A stretch of 64,000 bases of DNA, taken from NCBI GenBank assembly GCA_964368075.1, contig CAYJAD010000003.1, positions 1 through 64,000 of the forward strand, written 5' to 3'. Source of the stretch: CAYJAD01 sp964368075. Lineage in GTDB: Bacteria > Desulfobacterota > Desulfovibrionia > Desulfovibrionales > Desulfovibrionaceae. The translations under genes and the position numbers were made by a program. This document shows positions 23,964 through 33,276 of this stretch, piece by piece; the stretch's first letter is position 1, and each line of letters begins with the position of its first letter. Under the pieces are notes generated by a model. It worked only from the letters and a program-made list of their open reading frames with translations. It did no database searches and had not been told where the DNA came from.

Positions 23964-25496
23964 ATGACCTATAAAGATGTGCTTCATCATGTGCGTAGGC
24001 AAGCTTCTTTCCTGCAAGTAACAGCCGATTCGCGCCTTGTACGCTCTGGCGATATATTTGTGGCCATTAGCGGTAGTGAAACTGACGGTGCGCAATATAT
24101 TACGGCAGCTTTAGAGGCCGGCGCAGCCTATGTGCTGTGTTCTGCCAAAGCCAAGGAAAGTCTGAGCCAAAGCCTTGAGCCGCACACTCTGGCACGTTGT
24201 ATTCCCCATGTTTCTCCGCGTACGGCCTTATGGGAATTGGCTTCAGTACAGTATGGTACAGAAGATATTTGGCAAGAGATGCGCGTGATAGGCGTTACCG
24301 GAACCAATGGAAAAACGACTTCTAGCTATCTGCTAGAGCACCTTTTCACCCATGCGGGTTATGTTGTGGGCGTTATGGGTACTGTGAGCTATCGATGGCC
24401 GGGGCATGAAGAGGTCGCCTCTTTGACCACCCCTGATAGCGTGACCGTGCATCGCATTTTAAAAGCTATGTATGATGCCAAGGTTAATGTGGTGGTTATG
24501 GAAGTTTCTTCGCATGCTTTGGAGCAAGAAAGAGTGGGCGGAGTACATTTTTCCGGCTCTATTTTTTGTAATCTCACGCAAGATCATTTGGATTACCATC
24601 AAGATATGGACTCGTATTTTGCAGCAAAAACCCTTTTGTTTACTAAGTATCCATCGGCAGAAAAAAGCATGGCTATCAATGTGGACGACCCATGGGGACA
24701 AAAGCTTGCACAGAGCATGAAAAAAACGCCTCTTGCAAAAGAACAATGCTTTTCCTTTGCTTTGAAAGACGAGGATAAGGCCACATGGGCAAAGAATCAT
24801 ATTCAAGGGCATATAGAGGCCATGTCTACGCAAGGTTTACAATTAACCATGCGTTTACAAAGCCCCATAGGCAAGAAAACATGGACACTTTCTTCCCCCT
24901 TAGTAGGTGCTTTTAATGCATCTAATTTGCTTGCAGTGCAAAGTGTGGCTTTGGGCATGGGATTGAGCGTACAAGATTTACAGCATTTAGCGAGCTTTCA
25001 TGGCGTTTGTGGTCGTTTAGAAAGGGTGCAAAATGTTCAAGGTGCAGCGGTATTTGTGGACTATGCCCATACCCCCGATGCTTTGACCAATGTGTTACAA
25101 GCTTTACAAGGGGCGGGATTTACAAAAATTATTACCGTTTTTGGTTGTGGTGGTAATAGAGACAGAACAAAACGCCCACTTATGGGGGCGGCGGTGGCAG
25201 CTTTATCTCAGGTGGCTATACTCACCTCTGATAATCCTCGTTTTGAAGACCCCGAAGCCATTTTGCAAGATGTTTTACCAGGTTTGCAAAAGGTGGCAGG
25301 TTTAGAAATCCATGTGCAAGTGGATCGCCGCCAAGCTACGGAAAAGGCGTTAGAAATACTGCTGGCCTCCCATGAGCATAGTGCCGTGCTTATTGCAGGT
25401 AAAGGGCATGAAGATTATCAAATAATTCAAGGTGTCAAGCACCCATATAGCGATCAACGCACTGTACAGGAAATACTTTCATGCAAGCAAGTTTGA
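23964..25496 (+). CDS. murE: UDP-N-acetylmuramoyl-tripeptide synthetase MurE (meso-DAP type)
   Basis: Adds the third amino acid to UDP-MurNAc-dipeptide. 510 residues with the ATP-binding GVTGTNGKTTSS (110-121, Lys117), the carbamylated-lysine region after SSHALEQERVGG, VDYAHTPDAL and the DNPR motif (423-426), which marks the meso-diaminopimelate-specific enzymes. ATG 23964 follows GGAGGG and starts one base after the ftsI stop. The gene ends with a 16-base overlap with murF. Confidence 0.95.
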   Translation: MTYKDVLHHVRRQASFLQVTADSRLVRSGDIFVAISGSETDGAQYITAALEAGAAYVLCSAKAKESLSQSLEPHTLARCIPHVSPRTALWELASVQYGTEDIWQEMRVIGVTGTNGKTTSSYLLEHLFTHAGYVVGVMGTVSYRWPGHEEVASLTTPDSVTVHRILKAMYDAKVNVVVMEVSSHALEQERVGGVHFSGSIFCNLTQDHLDYHQDMDSYFAAKTLLFTKYPSAEKSMAINVDDPWGQKLAQSMKKTPLAKEQCFSFALKDEDKATWAKNHIQGHIEAMSTQGLQLTMRLQSPIGKKTWTLSSPLVGAFNASNLLAVQSVALGMGLSVQDLQHLASFHGVCGRLERVQNVQGAAVFVDYAHTPDALTNVLQALQGAGFTKIITVFGCGGNRDRTKRPLMGAAVAALSQVAILTSDNPRFEDPEAILQDVLPGLQKVAGLEIHVQVDRRQATEKALEILLASHEHSAVLIAGKGHEDYQIIQGVKHPYSDQRTVQEILSCKQV

Positions 25497-26950
25497 GCCA
25501 AATAGCAACCATGCTCTCCCTACCAGCCGTAGCTTGTGTGGGCATGGAAGGCAAAGAGCATACGCTCATTACGTCGGTTTGTCGTGACACCAGAGATGTC
25601 ACGCCGCAAACCCTCTTTGCATGTATTAAGGGCGAACGCTTAGACGGACACAATTTTGCGGCGCAGGCTGTAGAAAAAGGCGCCGTGGCTTTATTAGTAC
25701 AACGCCCCCTTGCAGATGTAGATGTGCCGCAATTTATAGTACCGCCAGCCACAGGGCTGGAAGACGCCACAGTGGAAGCATTGGGCGTTTTGGCGCATGC
25801 GTGGCGCAAGCAATTTGCACAGCGTGGAGGCAAGGTTGTGGCAATTACAGGCAGTGCCGGCAAAACTACCTTGAAAGAGGTGCTGGCGCATGTGCTGGAA
25901 AGCTCGGGTAAGCGCGTGGCTCGTAATGTATTGAATTATAATAATCTCATAGGTATGCCTTTGTCTGTGCTGGCAAGCACAGGGCAAGAAGATGTATGGG
26001 TTATGGAAGCCGGCATTAACTTACCTCATGAAATGGATATATTGGGCAGTATTTTAGCACCAGACGTAGCTCTTGTTCTCAATGTGGGCGTAGCCCATAC
26101 CGAAGGACTGGGGGAAAAAGGCGTAGCGTGGCACAAAGCGCGTTTGTTGGCGCATGTAGCCGAAGGCGGTGCCGCTTTTGTGTGTGCAGACTATGCAGAC
26201 TTGAAAACATGTGCCCAAGAAAATTTTTCTACCGTGCAATTTTTTTCCGCCCAAGATGCCTCTTCTTGCAGGGTGACTGCGGCCTATGTGGGGCGTGTCA
26301 GTGAAGAAAATGAAAGCGGTAAATATGCGGTGCGTTTAAAGCTTGATGCCAGTGGTGGTGGGCAGCGCTTTGATATTTCAGCCCCATTTTATGGTTCCTA
26401 TGGGGCTGAAAATGTAGCAGCGGTGGTGGCTGTGGCCGTGCATTTGGGAATGGATGTTTTTGCCATTCAGCAAGCTTTTAAAGCAGTTAGCCTGCCTAAA
26501 CAGCGGTTTCAGGTGCAAAAAATCGGGACGTGGCGTATTATTGACGACAGCTACAATGCCAATCCCTTATCCATGCAGCGCATGCTGCACGCGGCACTGG
26601 AAATGACGGGCAATGCCCCTTGCTATGCCGTCTTAGGCGCCATGGGAGAACTAGGAAAAGAAGCCGAGCATGAGCACAGACAATTAGGTAAATTTTTAGC
26701 CCAAACAGGCATACAGGTTATTTTCTGGAAGGGTGATTATGCTGACATGGTACACAAAGGCTTAAAAGCTAAAAAATTTTCAGGGGAATTTATTTCTCTA
26801 GATGCCGCGGAAGAATTTGCACATATATGGCAAACCCGGCAATGGCCAGCAGGCACGGTGTTGTTTAAAGGCTCCCGTTCCAATGCTTTGGAAGTATGGG
26901 TAAGTGCGCTGAAACACGCTTTGCAAAGTGCTGTTGGTACATCGGCATAA
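25481..26950 (+). CDS. murF: UDP-N-acetylmuramoyl-tripeptide--D-alanyl-D-alanine ligase MurF
   Basis: Adds the D-Ala-D-Ala made by Ddl to the UDP-MurNAc-tripeptide. 489 residues with the N-terminal DTRDVTPQTLFACIKGERLDGH region, ATP-binding ITGSAGKTTLKE (Lys128), NYNNLIGMPLS, the EAGINLPHEMD metal region and DDSYNANPLSM in the C-terminal domain. It starts inside the murE end, so it is translationally coupled. Confidence 0.95.
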   Translation: MQASLSQIATMLSLPAVACVGMEGKEHTLITSVCRDTRDVTPQTLFACIKGERLDGHNFAAQAVEKGAVALLVQRPLADVDVPQFIVPPATGLEDATVEALGVLAHAWRKQFAQRGGKVVAITGSAGKTTLKEVLAHVLESSGKRVARNVLNYNNLIGMPLSVLASTGQEDVWVMEAGINLPHEMDILGSILAPDVALVLNVGVAHTEGLGEKGVAWHKARLLAHVAEGGAAFVCADYADLKTCAQENFSTVQFFSAQDASSCRVTAAYVGRVSEENESGKYAVRLKLDASGGGQRFDISAPFYGSYGAENVAAVVAVAVHLGMDVFAIQQAFKAVSLPKQRFQVQKIGTWRIIDDSYNANPLSMQRMLHAALEMTGNAPCYAVLGAMGELGKEAEHEHRQLGKFLAQTGIQVIFWKGDYADMVHKGLKAKKFSGEFISLDAAEEFAHIWQTRQWPAGTVLFKGSRSNALEVWVSALKHALQSAVGTSA

Positions 26951-26968
26951 AAGGAAGAAGGATATCAC

Positions 26969-28045
26969 ATGTTTTATAATCTTTTAGCCCCGTGGGCCAC
27001 AGAATGGACAGCATTGAATGTCTTTCGCTACATCACCTTTCGTTCTGCATGGGCTTTGGTGACGGCTCTGGTTATTTCCATTGTGGTGGGGCCCATGTTT
27101 ATACGCTGGTTGCGCCGTCTTAAATTTGGACAACCTATACATGAAGATGTCACTGCGCACGTTTCCAAAGCGGGAACCCCGACCATGGGTGGCTTGCTTA
27201 TTATTTTTAGTTTAACTGTCAGCTCTCTATTATGGGGCGACTTGAGCAATATATATTTTTGGTTGGTGCTTTTTGTATTTTTAGGCTTTGGCCTTGTGGG
27301 TTTTGCCGATGACTATGTAAAAATTCGTGCCAAGAATAATAAAGGCATACGCCCTTTAACCAAGGTTTTGGGACAAGTGCTTGTGGCTGGCATTGCCGTA
27401 AGCATATTGGTTATGCAAAAAGATTTTGCCACCACATTGTCTGTGCCCTTTTTCAAGGATATTAATCCGGATTTAGGTTGGTTTTATATACCTTTTGCCA
27501 TTGTCGTCATGGTAGGTGCATCCAATGGAGTAAACCTTACCGATGGATTAGACGGCCTTGCCATAGGCCCCACCATTGTGGCGGCGGCGGTGCTTTCTGT
27601 ATTCATTTATGTGACAGGAAACTTGAAATTTTCCGAATATTTGCTTGTTCCTTATATGGCAGGTATGGGAGAAGTAACAGTATTTTCTGCCGCACTTGTG
27701 GGGGCAGGCTTAGGCTTTTTGTGGTACAATGCCTATCCTGCCCAAGTGTTCATGGGAGATGTAGGCTCTTTAAGCATTGGCGGCGGTTTAGGTTTTTTAG
27801 CTATACTTTGCAAGCAAGAGTTGCTCTTGGCTTTGGTGGGCGGACTTTTTGTTATTGAAACCTTATCGGTCATTTTGCAGGTGGGCTATTTTAAGTGGAG
27901 CGGCGGCAAACGTATTTTTCGCATGGCTCCATTGCATCACCATTTTGAGCTCAAAGGTATTCCCGAATCAAAAATTATAATCCGTTTTTGGATAACGTCG
28001 GTACTTTTGGGTTTTGTGGCACTTTCTGTGTTAAAGTTGCGGTAA
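26969..28045 (+). CDS. mraY: Phospho-N-acetylmuramoyl-pentapeptide-transferase MraY
   Basis: Makes lipid I from UDP-MurNAc-pentapeptide and undecaprenyl phosphate at the inner membrane. The 358-residue polytopic protein has the catalytic FADDYVKIRAKNNKG loop, NGVNLTDGLDGLAIGP, YNAYPAQVFMGDVGSLSIGG and the HHHFELKGIPESKII loop. Length and motifs are standard. GGAAGAAGGA precedes the ATG. Confidence 0.97.
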   Translation: MFYNLLAPWATEWTALNVFRYITFRSAWALVTALVISIVVGPMFIRWLRRLKFGQPIHEDVTAHVSKAGTPTMGGLLIIFSLTVSSLLWGDLSNIYFWLVLFVFLGFGLVGFADDYVKIRAKNNKGIRPLTKVLGQVLVAGIAVSILVMQKDFATTLSVPFFKDINPDLGWFYIPFAIVVMVGASNGVNLTDGLDGLAIGPTIVAAAVLSVFIYVTGNLKFSEYLLVPYMAGMGEVTVFSAALVGAGLGFLWYNAYPAQVFMGDVGSLSIGGGLGFLAILCKQELLLALVGGLFVIETLSVILQVGYFKWSGGKRIFRMAPLHHHFELKGIPESKIIIRFWITSVLLGFVALSVLKLR

Positions 28046-28057
28046 TAAGGAATTTTT

Positions 28058-29383
28058 ATGCATTCAACGCATGCTGATATTCAGGGCACTATGCCCCAAG
28101 CAGGGCAAAAAGCGCTCATCATCGGTGCTGGTAAATCCGGTTTGGCGGCGGTGCGTCTTTTGGTCTTCATGGGCTTGCAAGTGACCTTGCTAGAAAGTGC
28201 AGAGCTCTCAGTCAGCGTAGCCGAAGAAATGCACATTCTTGGGGTGAAGGTGATTCAAGGCCCCATGCAGACAGAATATTTTGTGGGGCAAGAGTATATT
28301 ATTCCTAGCCCCGGCATTGCCATGGCTCATGTTATGCGTGTGATGCCTGAGGCACACACGGCGCAAGTTCTTGCAGAAATGGAACTAGCGTCGCGTTATA
28401 TACAAGAAGAGCGCGTTTTGGCTGTCACAGGAACCAGCGGCAAAACCACTACTGTGTCTTTGGCGGCGGCCATGCTGCAAGAGGCAGAAAAGACAGTGTT
28501 TTTGGGTGGAAATATAGGCACACCTCTCAGTGAATATATTCTCGAAAGAGAACAAAGTGGGCGCAAAGTTCAGATTCTTGTGCTAGAAGTTTCTTCTTTT
28601 CAATTGCAAGGTTGTAGTCGTTTTGCACCTCATGTGGCTATGCTTTTGAATATTACGGAAAATCATTTGGATTATCACCAAGATATGCAAGAATATACGG
28701 AAGCGAAAATGCAGCTTTTTGCTCAGCAAACAGCAGAAGATATAGCTATTTTTCCAGAAAATTTACAAGAATTGACAGAAAAGTATACCGTTCCTGCCCA
28801 AAAAATCTTTTTTCATAAAGATCAAGGTAACTTTCCTGAAAGATTATTGCTTGGGGCGCATAATGCCGTGAATATAGAAGCAGCATGGCAAGCGTGCAAA
28901 CCTTTTGGCATAGATTTAGAGCATGCCCGTAAAGCCGTAGCTCACTTTGCTCCCTTGGCGCATAGGTTGGAAAAAGTGGGTCAAAAGCAAGGGGTACTCT
29001 ATGTAAATGACTCTAAATGCACCACAGTTGATGCCATGCGTGTGGCTTTGCAAGCCTTTGATAGCCCCATTATTTTGTTGTGTGGTGGTAAATTTAAAGG
29101 CGGCGATTTGCCTTCACTATGTCCTTTGTTAGAGCAACATGTGAAGAAAGTTATTCTTTTTGGTGCCAGTCGTAGCTATTTTGAAGACGCTTGGGGACAT
29201 ATGTCCCATGTGGCGCCCTTGCCGTGGTTTGCAAACCTTGCAGAAGCTGTGGAACATGCGCAAATATTGGCAGAACAAGGCGATATAGTTCTTTTGGCTC
29301 CGGCCACGGCTTCTTTTGATTTATACGCAAGTTATATCAAAAGAGGAGAGGACTTTAAAGCTATTGTGGAGACCTTACCATGA
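28058..29383 (+). CDS. murD: UDP-N-acetylmuramoylalanine--D-glutamate ligase MurD
   Basis: Adds D-glutamate to UDP-MurNAc-L-alanine. 441 residues with an N-terminal Rossmann-like LIIGAGKSGLAAVRLL, ATP-binding AVTGTSGKTTT (Lys129), LEVSSFQLQG, NITENHLDYH and NDSKCTTVDAMRVAL. The AAGGAA site is normal. The stop overlaps ftsW by four bases. Confidence 0.95.
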   Translation: MHSTHADIQGTMPQAGQKALIIGAGKSGLAAVRLLVFMGLQVTLLESAELSVSVAEEMHILGVKVIQGPMQTEYFVGQEYIIPSPGIAMAHVMRVMPEAHTAQVLAEMELASRYIQEERVLAVTGTSGKTTTVSLAAAMLQEAEKTVFLGGNIGTPLSEYILEREQSGRKVQILVLEVSSFQLQGCSRFAPHVAMLLNITENHLDYHQDMQEYTEAKMQLFAQQTAEDIAIFPENLQELTEKYTVPAQKIFFHKDQGNFPERLLLGAHNAVNIEAAWQACKPFGIDLEHARKAVAHFAPLAHRLEKVGQKQGVLYVNDSKCTTVDAMRVALQAFDSPIILLCGGKFKGGDLPSLCPLLEQHVKKVILFGASRSYFEDAWGHMSHVAPLPWFANLAEAVEHAQILAEQGDIVLLAPATASFDLYASYIKRGEDFKAIVETLP

Positions 29384-30687
29384 GTCAATTATTAGAAAAA
29401 TTGCAAGGCAAGCGCACTTCACGTCAAAGAAACACCAGCCGTTTACCTGCACCGGAAAAAGAAAGTATTAAAAGAAAAGGCAAAAAAAGCGCGGAAGATA
29501 CGGCGATTTTGGGAGCCTTTGATTGGTGGTTTTTTGCCATAGCCCTTACTTTGCTGGGCTTAGGTTTAATTATGGTTTTAAGCGCCAGTGGTGTGGTGGC
29601 GGAAAGAATTAACGGCGATAAATATTATTTTTTCATGCGCCAACTCGCTTTTGCTTGCTTTGGTGGAGTGCTGTTTTGGGTAGTAGCCATGATGCCTCGT
29701 GGCTGGCTGTATAAATTACAATATCCGGCATTGTTAGGGGCTTTTACCTTGCTAGTGCTGACGCTTACTCCTCTTGCACCCACCATTAATGGCGCATCTC
29801 GTTGGTTGCAAGTGGGGTCGTTCTCTTTACAACCTATGGAATTTGTGAAAGTAGCTTTGGTTTTTTACTTGGCGTATTTTATGAGCTCCAAGCAAAATCA
29901 CATAAAAAGCTTTACGCGTGGAGTGGTGCCGCCCTTTTTAATTACAGGGATACTGTGTTTTCTTTTATTACTGCAGCCAGACTTTGGCTCTGCTGTAGTC
30001 TTGGCGGCTTTGCTGTTTTTTATGTGTATAGCAGGTGGAACTCGTTTTATTTATTTATTTATTTCCGTGGGGCTTGCTGTGGCAGGCGCTGTGGCCTTGG
30101 CTGTTTCTGCACCGTATCGTATGCGCAGACTCACAGCATTCATGGATCCCTTTAAAGATGCGCAAGATTCAGGTTATCAGTTGGTGCAATCTCTGTATGC
30201 TTTAGGGTCTGGGGGCTTTTGGGGTGTGGGTGTAGGCGCCAGTAAGCAAAAAATGTTTTATCTGCCAGAAGCGCATAATGACTTTATCATGAGTGTGCTG
30301 GGTGAAGAAATGGGCTTTGTGGGCGTTACCTTAGTTATGGTGCTGTTTGCTTTACTTTTTTGGCGTGCTTTTCACATAATCGTGGGGCAAGAAGTTTTGC
30401 GCGATCGCTTTACTGCTTTTGGCATCACACTCATTGTGGCTCTTGGGGTTATACTCAATTTAGCTGTGGTTATGGGAGTGGCACCGCCGAAAGGTGTTCC
30501 CATGCCATTACTTTCTTATGGCGGTAGTAGCTTGGTTGCCACTTTGTTGTGTTTAGGTTTACTTATGAATTTTTCGCGCACGGCAAAAAAAGTTCCCAAA
30601 GTAAGCTCGTCAGCCTTGTTTCCCACACAAGAGAAGGCAAAACGTACCATGCCCATGAATGCAAAGACGACAGTCAATGTCACGTAG
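29380..30687 (+). CDS. ftsW: Septal peptidoglycan polymerase FtsW (SEDS family)
   Basis: SEDS glycosyltransferase that polymerises lipid II at the septum with FtsI. The 435-residue polytopic protein has a charged cytoplasmic N-terminus (1-45). Family motifs follow: NGASRWLQVGSFSLQPMEFVKVALV, LLLQPDFGSAVV, DSGYQLVQSLYALGSGGFWGVGVGASKQKMFYLPEAHNDFIMSVLGEE and PMPLLSYGGSSL. It starts with an ATGA overlap with murD. Confidence 0.95.
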   Translation: MSQLLEKLQGKRTSRQRNTSRLPAPEKESIKRKGKKSAEDTAILGAFDWWFFAIALTLLGLGLIMVLSASGVVAERINGDKYYFFMRQLAFACFGGVLFWVVAMMPRGWLYKLQYPALLGAFTLLVLTLTPLAPTINGASRWLQVGSFSLQPMEFVKVALVFYLAYFMSSKQNHIKSFTRGVVPPFLITGILCFLLLLQPDFGSAVVLAALLFFMCIAGGTRFIYLFISVGLAVAGAVALAVSAPYRMRRLTAFMDPFKDAQDSGYQLVQSLYALGSGGFWGVGVGASKQKMFYLPEAHNDFIMSVLGEEMGFVGVTLVMVLFALLFWRAFHIIVGQEVLRDRFTAFGITLIVALGVILNLAVVMGVAPPKGVPMPLLSYGGSSLVATLLCLGLLMNFSRTAKKVPKVSSSALFPTQEKAKRTMPMNAKTTVNVT

Positions 30688-30739
30688 ATTTTTATATAAA
30701 CATGTATAAAGTATAAGTTTAAAAGATTGAAGGATAATT

Positions 30740-31807
30740 ATGCATAAAGTTTTATTAACCACAGGCGGTACCGGAGGCCATATTTTTCCGGCTCTGGCTG
30801 TGGCGCAAGCGCTTCAAGAAATGTTACATGTGCAATTGCTCTTTGTAGGGTCTGAATATGGTCCCGAAAAGGAATTGGCGCAAAAAGCCGGCATTGATTT
30901 TATTGGATTGCCGGTGCGTGGTGTGCTTGGGCGCGGCATTCGTGCTGTATCTGCCGTGGTCAGTATGGGGCGCGCAATTTTTGAAGCAAAAAAAATAGTG
31001 AGATATTTTAAGCCAGATGTAGCCCTTGGCTTTGGCGGCTACGCATCTTTTGCCTCCATAGTGGCAGCCAAAATGCTTAAAGTACCCACTGCCATTCATG
31101 AGCAAAATGCCGTAGTGGGCGTGAGTAATAAAATTTTAGGCAAATTGGTGGATAGAATTTTCGTATCCATGCCAACCAACGGCGGTTTTTCAGAGAAAAA
31201 ATGCATTCTTACAGGAAATCCTGTCAGAACTGCTGTGGCAGAAGTGGCTGCATTTGAACATGACTTTTCCGGTAAGCGCTTATTGATAGTTGGTGGCTCA
31301 CAAGGAGCTAAAGCTTTAAATGATATTATTTTAGAGAACTTAAGTTATTTGCAAGCGTTGAAAATTCAGCTTTGGCATCAAACAGGTACGCAAGATTACG
31401 AAAGAGTGCGCGCTGCCTATGCGAACATAGGTATGGATGCTTCGCGCGTGATGGCTTTTGTAGAAGATATGCCTAAAGCCTATGCATGGTCTGATCTTGT
31501 GCTCAGCCGTTCTGGGGCAAGCACCGTGGCGGAGCTCGCCGCGGCGGGGCGTGGCGCATTTTTTGTGCCTTTCCCTTATGCCACCCACGACCATCAAACA
31601 GCCAATGCAAAACTTCTTTCCGATTTTGGTGCAGCCAAAGTGTATGCGCAAGAAACGGTACAAGAAAAAGATATGATGGAAGAATTGATCGGTATTTTGC
31701 AAGATCCTCAGGCTTTACGCCAAATGGCGCAGGCGGCGCATGCGCAGAGTAAGGTGCATGCCGCGAAAGAAATTGCACAACAGTTACAGTATTTAACATC
31801 CCATTAG
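30740..31807 (+). CDS. murG: UDP-N-acetylglucosamine--undecaprenyl-PP-MurNAc-pentapeptide GlcNAc transferase MurG
   Basis: Converts lipid I to lipid II on the cytoplasmic face of the membrane. The 355-residue GT-B protein has TTGGTGGHIFPALAVAQAL at the N-terminus, GFGGYASFASIVAAK, HEQNAVVGVSNK, GGSQGAKALND and the donor-binding SRSGASTVAELAAAGRGAFFVPFPYATHDHQTANA. A good AAGGA site precedes ATG 30740; a 52-base gap separates it from ftsW. Confidence 0.96.
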   Translation: MHKVLLTTGGTGGHIFPALAVAQALQEMLHVQLLFVGSEYGPEKELAQKAGIDFIGLPVRGVLGRGIRAVSAVVSMGRAIFEAKKIVRYFKPDVALGFGGYASFASIVAAKMLKVPTAIHEQNAVVGVSNKILGKLVDRIFVSMPTNGGFSEKKCILTGNPVRTAVAEVAAFEHDFSGKRLLIVGGSQGAKALNDIILENLSYLQALKIQLWHQTGTQDYERVRAAYANIGMDASRVMAFVEDMPKAYAWSDLVLSRSGASTVAELAAAGRGAFFVPFPYATHDHQTANAKLLSDFGAAKVYAQETVQEKDMMEELIGILQDPQALRQMAQAAHAQSKVHAAKEIAQQLQYLTSH

Positions 31808-31824
31808 CAGAAAGAAGGTACGAT

Positions 31825-33183
31825 ATGCAGAAAATACGTGGCATTCATATGGTGGGCATAGGCGGTTCCGGTATGAGCGGCATTGCCGAAGTATTGTTAA
31901 ATCTAGGATATTCTGTGTCTGGCTCAGACCAAAGTAATTCTGTCACCGTGCAGCGTTTGCGGTCTTTGGGTGCGGAAATTCACGAGGGGCATGCGGCTAA
32001 GAACGTGGGTGAAGTGCAGGTTCTTGTACGCTCCACGGCCATTACCGATGATAATGAGGAAATTATTGCCGCCAAAGAAAATAAAGTGCCCATTATTCCT
32101 CGTGCAGAGATGCTGGCCGAGCTCATGCGCTTGCGCCAAGGCATTGCCATTGCAGGTACTCATGGAAAAACCACAACGACCTCATTAACAGCCACTATTT
32201 TTGATACGGCAGGTAAAGATCCCACGGTAATTATTGGGGGTTTGCTCAATGCTTATGGTGCCAATGCCCACTTGGGACAAGGGGAATATCTTATTGCCGA
32301 GGCCGATGAATCAGATGGTTCTTTCTTGTGCCTTTTTCCCATCATCAATGTAGTAACCAATGTGGATTTAGACCATGTAGATTTTTATGACAGCATGGCA
32401 GAAGTGGATAATGCCTTTGTTTCCTTCATGAATAAAGTGCCCTTTTATGGTTGTAATATTGTTTGCGGCGATGACGCAGGCGTGCGTCGTCTCTTGCCAC
32501 AAATAAAAAGGCCAGTGCTAACCTACGGCTTTGAAGAAGGTAATGCCCTACGGGCAGAGATTATTGCTTGCGGTGCCAGAAGTTGTTTTGAAGTATTTTT
32601 GCACGGTAAAAGCTTAGGTGTTATGGAATTGGGGCAACCTGGAAAACATAATATTTTAAATGCATTGGCTTCTATTGGTGTGGCCTTAGAAGTGGGCATT
32701 ACCGCTGAACAATGCCGTGAAGGTCTTGCCAAATTTGATGGGGTAGGGCGCCGCTTTGAATATAAGGGAGAAAAAGATGGTGTCATCGTTATAGATGACT
32801 ATGGGCATCATCCTATTGAAATTGCAGCAACTTTGGCTACAGCTAAGCAAGTGTACCCCAATAATCGTTTGGTGGTGGCTTTTCAGCCGCATCGCTTTAG
32901 CCGTACCCAAGCCTTTTTTGGCGATTTTTGTAGAGCCTTCGATGTGGTGGATAAACTGTATCTGAGTGAAGTGTATGCCGCTAGCGAAAAACCCATTCCT
33001 GGGGTAAGCGGGCAAAGCTTAGCACAAGGAATTAGACAGGTAAGTTCTGTGGACGTTACCTATTGTCAAGACTTTGACGAACTTTTGGAGGAAGCAAAAA
33101 ACTTTACTCAAGAGGGGGATATTTTCATAACTCTTGGCGCCGGCACCATTACGCGCTTGGGGCCGCGCTTCTTAGGAAACTAG
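31825..33183 (+). CDS. murC: UDP-N-acetylmuramate--L-alanine ligase MurC
   Basis: First amino-acid addition to UDP-MurNAc. 452 residues with HMVGIGGSGMSGIAEVLLNLGY, SGSDQSNSVTVQRL, ATP-binding IAGTHGKTTTTSL (Lys115), EADESDGSF, NVDLDHVDFY, GVGRRFEYKGE and DDYGHHPIEIAATL. Length is standard. The following 93 bases to murB are AT-rich and carry no gene. Confidence 0.96.
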   Translation: MQKIRGIHMVGIGGSGMSGIAEVLLNLGYSVSGSDQSNSVTVQRLRSLGAEIHEGHAAKNVGEVQVLVRSTAITDDNEEIIAAKENKVPIIPRAEMLAELMRLRQGIAIAGTHGKTTTTSLTATIFDTAGKDPTVIIGGLLNAYGANAHLGQGEYLIAEADESDGSFLCLFPIINVVTNVDLDHVDFYDSMAEVDNAFVSFMNKVPFYGCNIVCGDDAGVRRLLPQIKRPVLTYGFEEGNALRAEIIACGARSCFEVFLHGKSLGVMELGQPGKHNILNALASIGVALEVGITAEQCREGLAKFDGVGRRFEYKGEKDGVIVIDDYGHHPIEIAATLATAKQVYPNNRLVVAFQPHRFSRTQAFFGDFCRAFDVVDKLYLSEVYAASEKPIPGVSGQSLAQGIRQVSSVDVTYCQDFDELLEEAKNFTQEGDIFITLGAGTITRLGPRFLGN

Positions 33184-33276
33184 GAAAATAAAAATATCCT
33201 TTAAAAAATTAAATTTTAGCTGCAAAAAAAGACAGCACTAAGCAATTTTTATTATATTTCATTGTAAAGGAAAAAC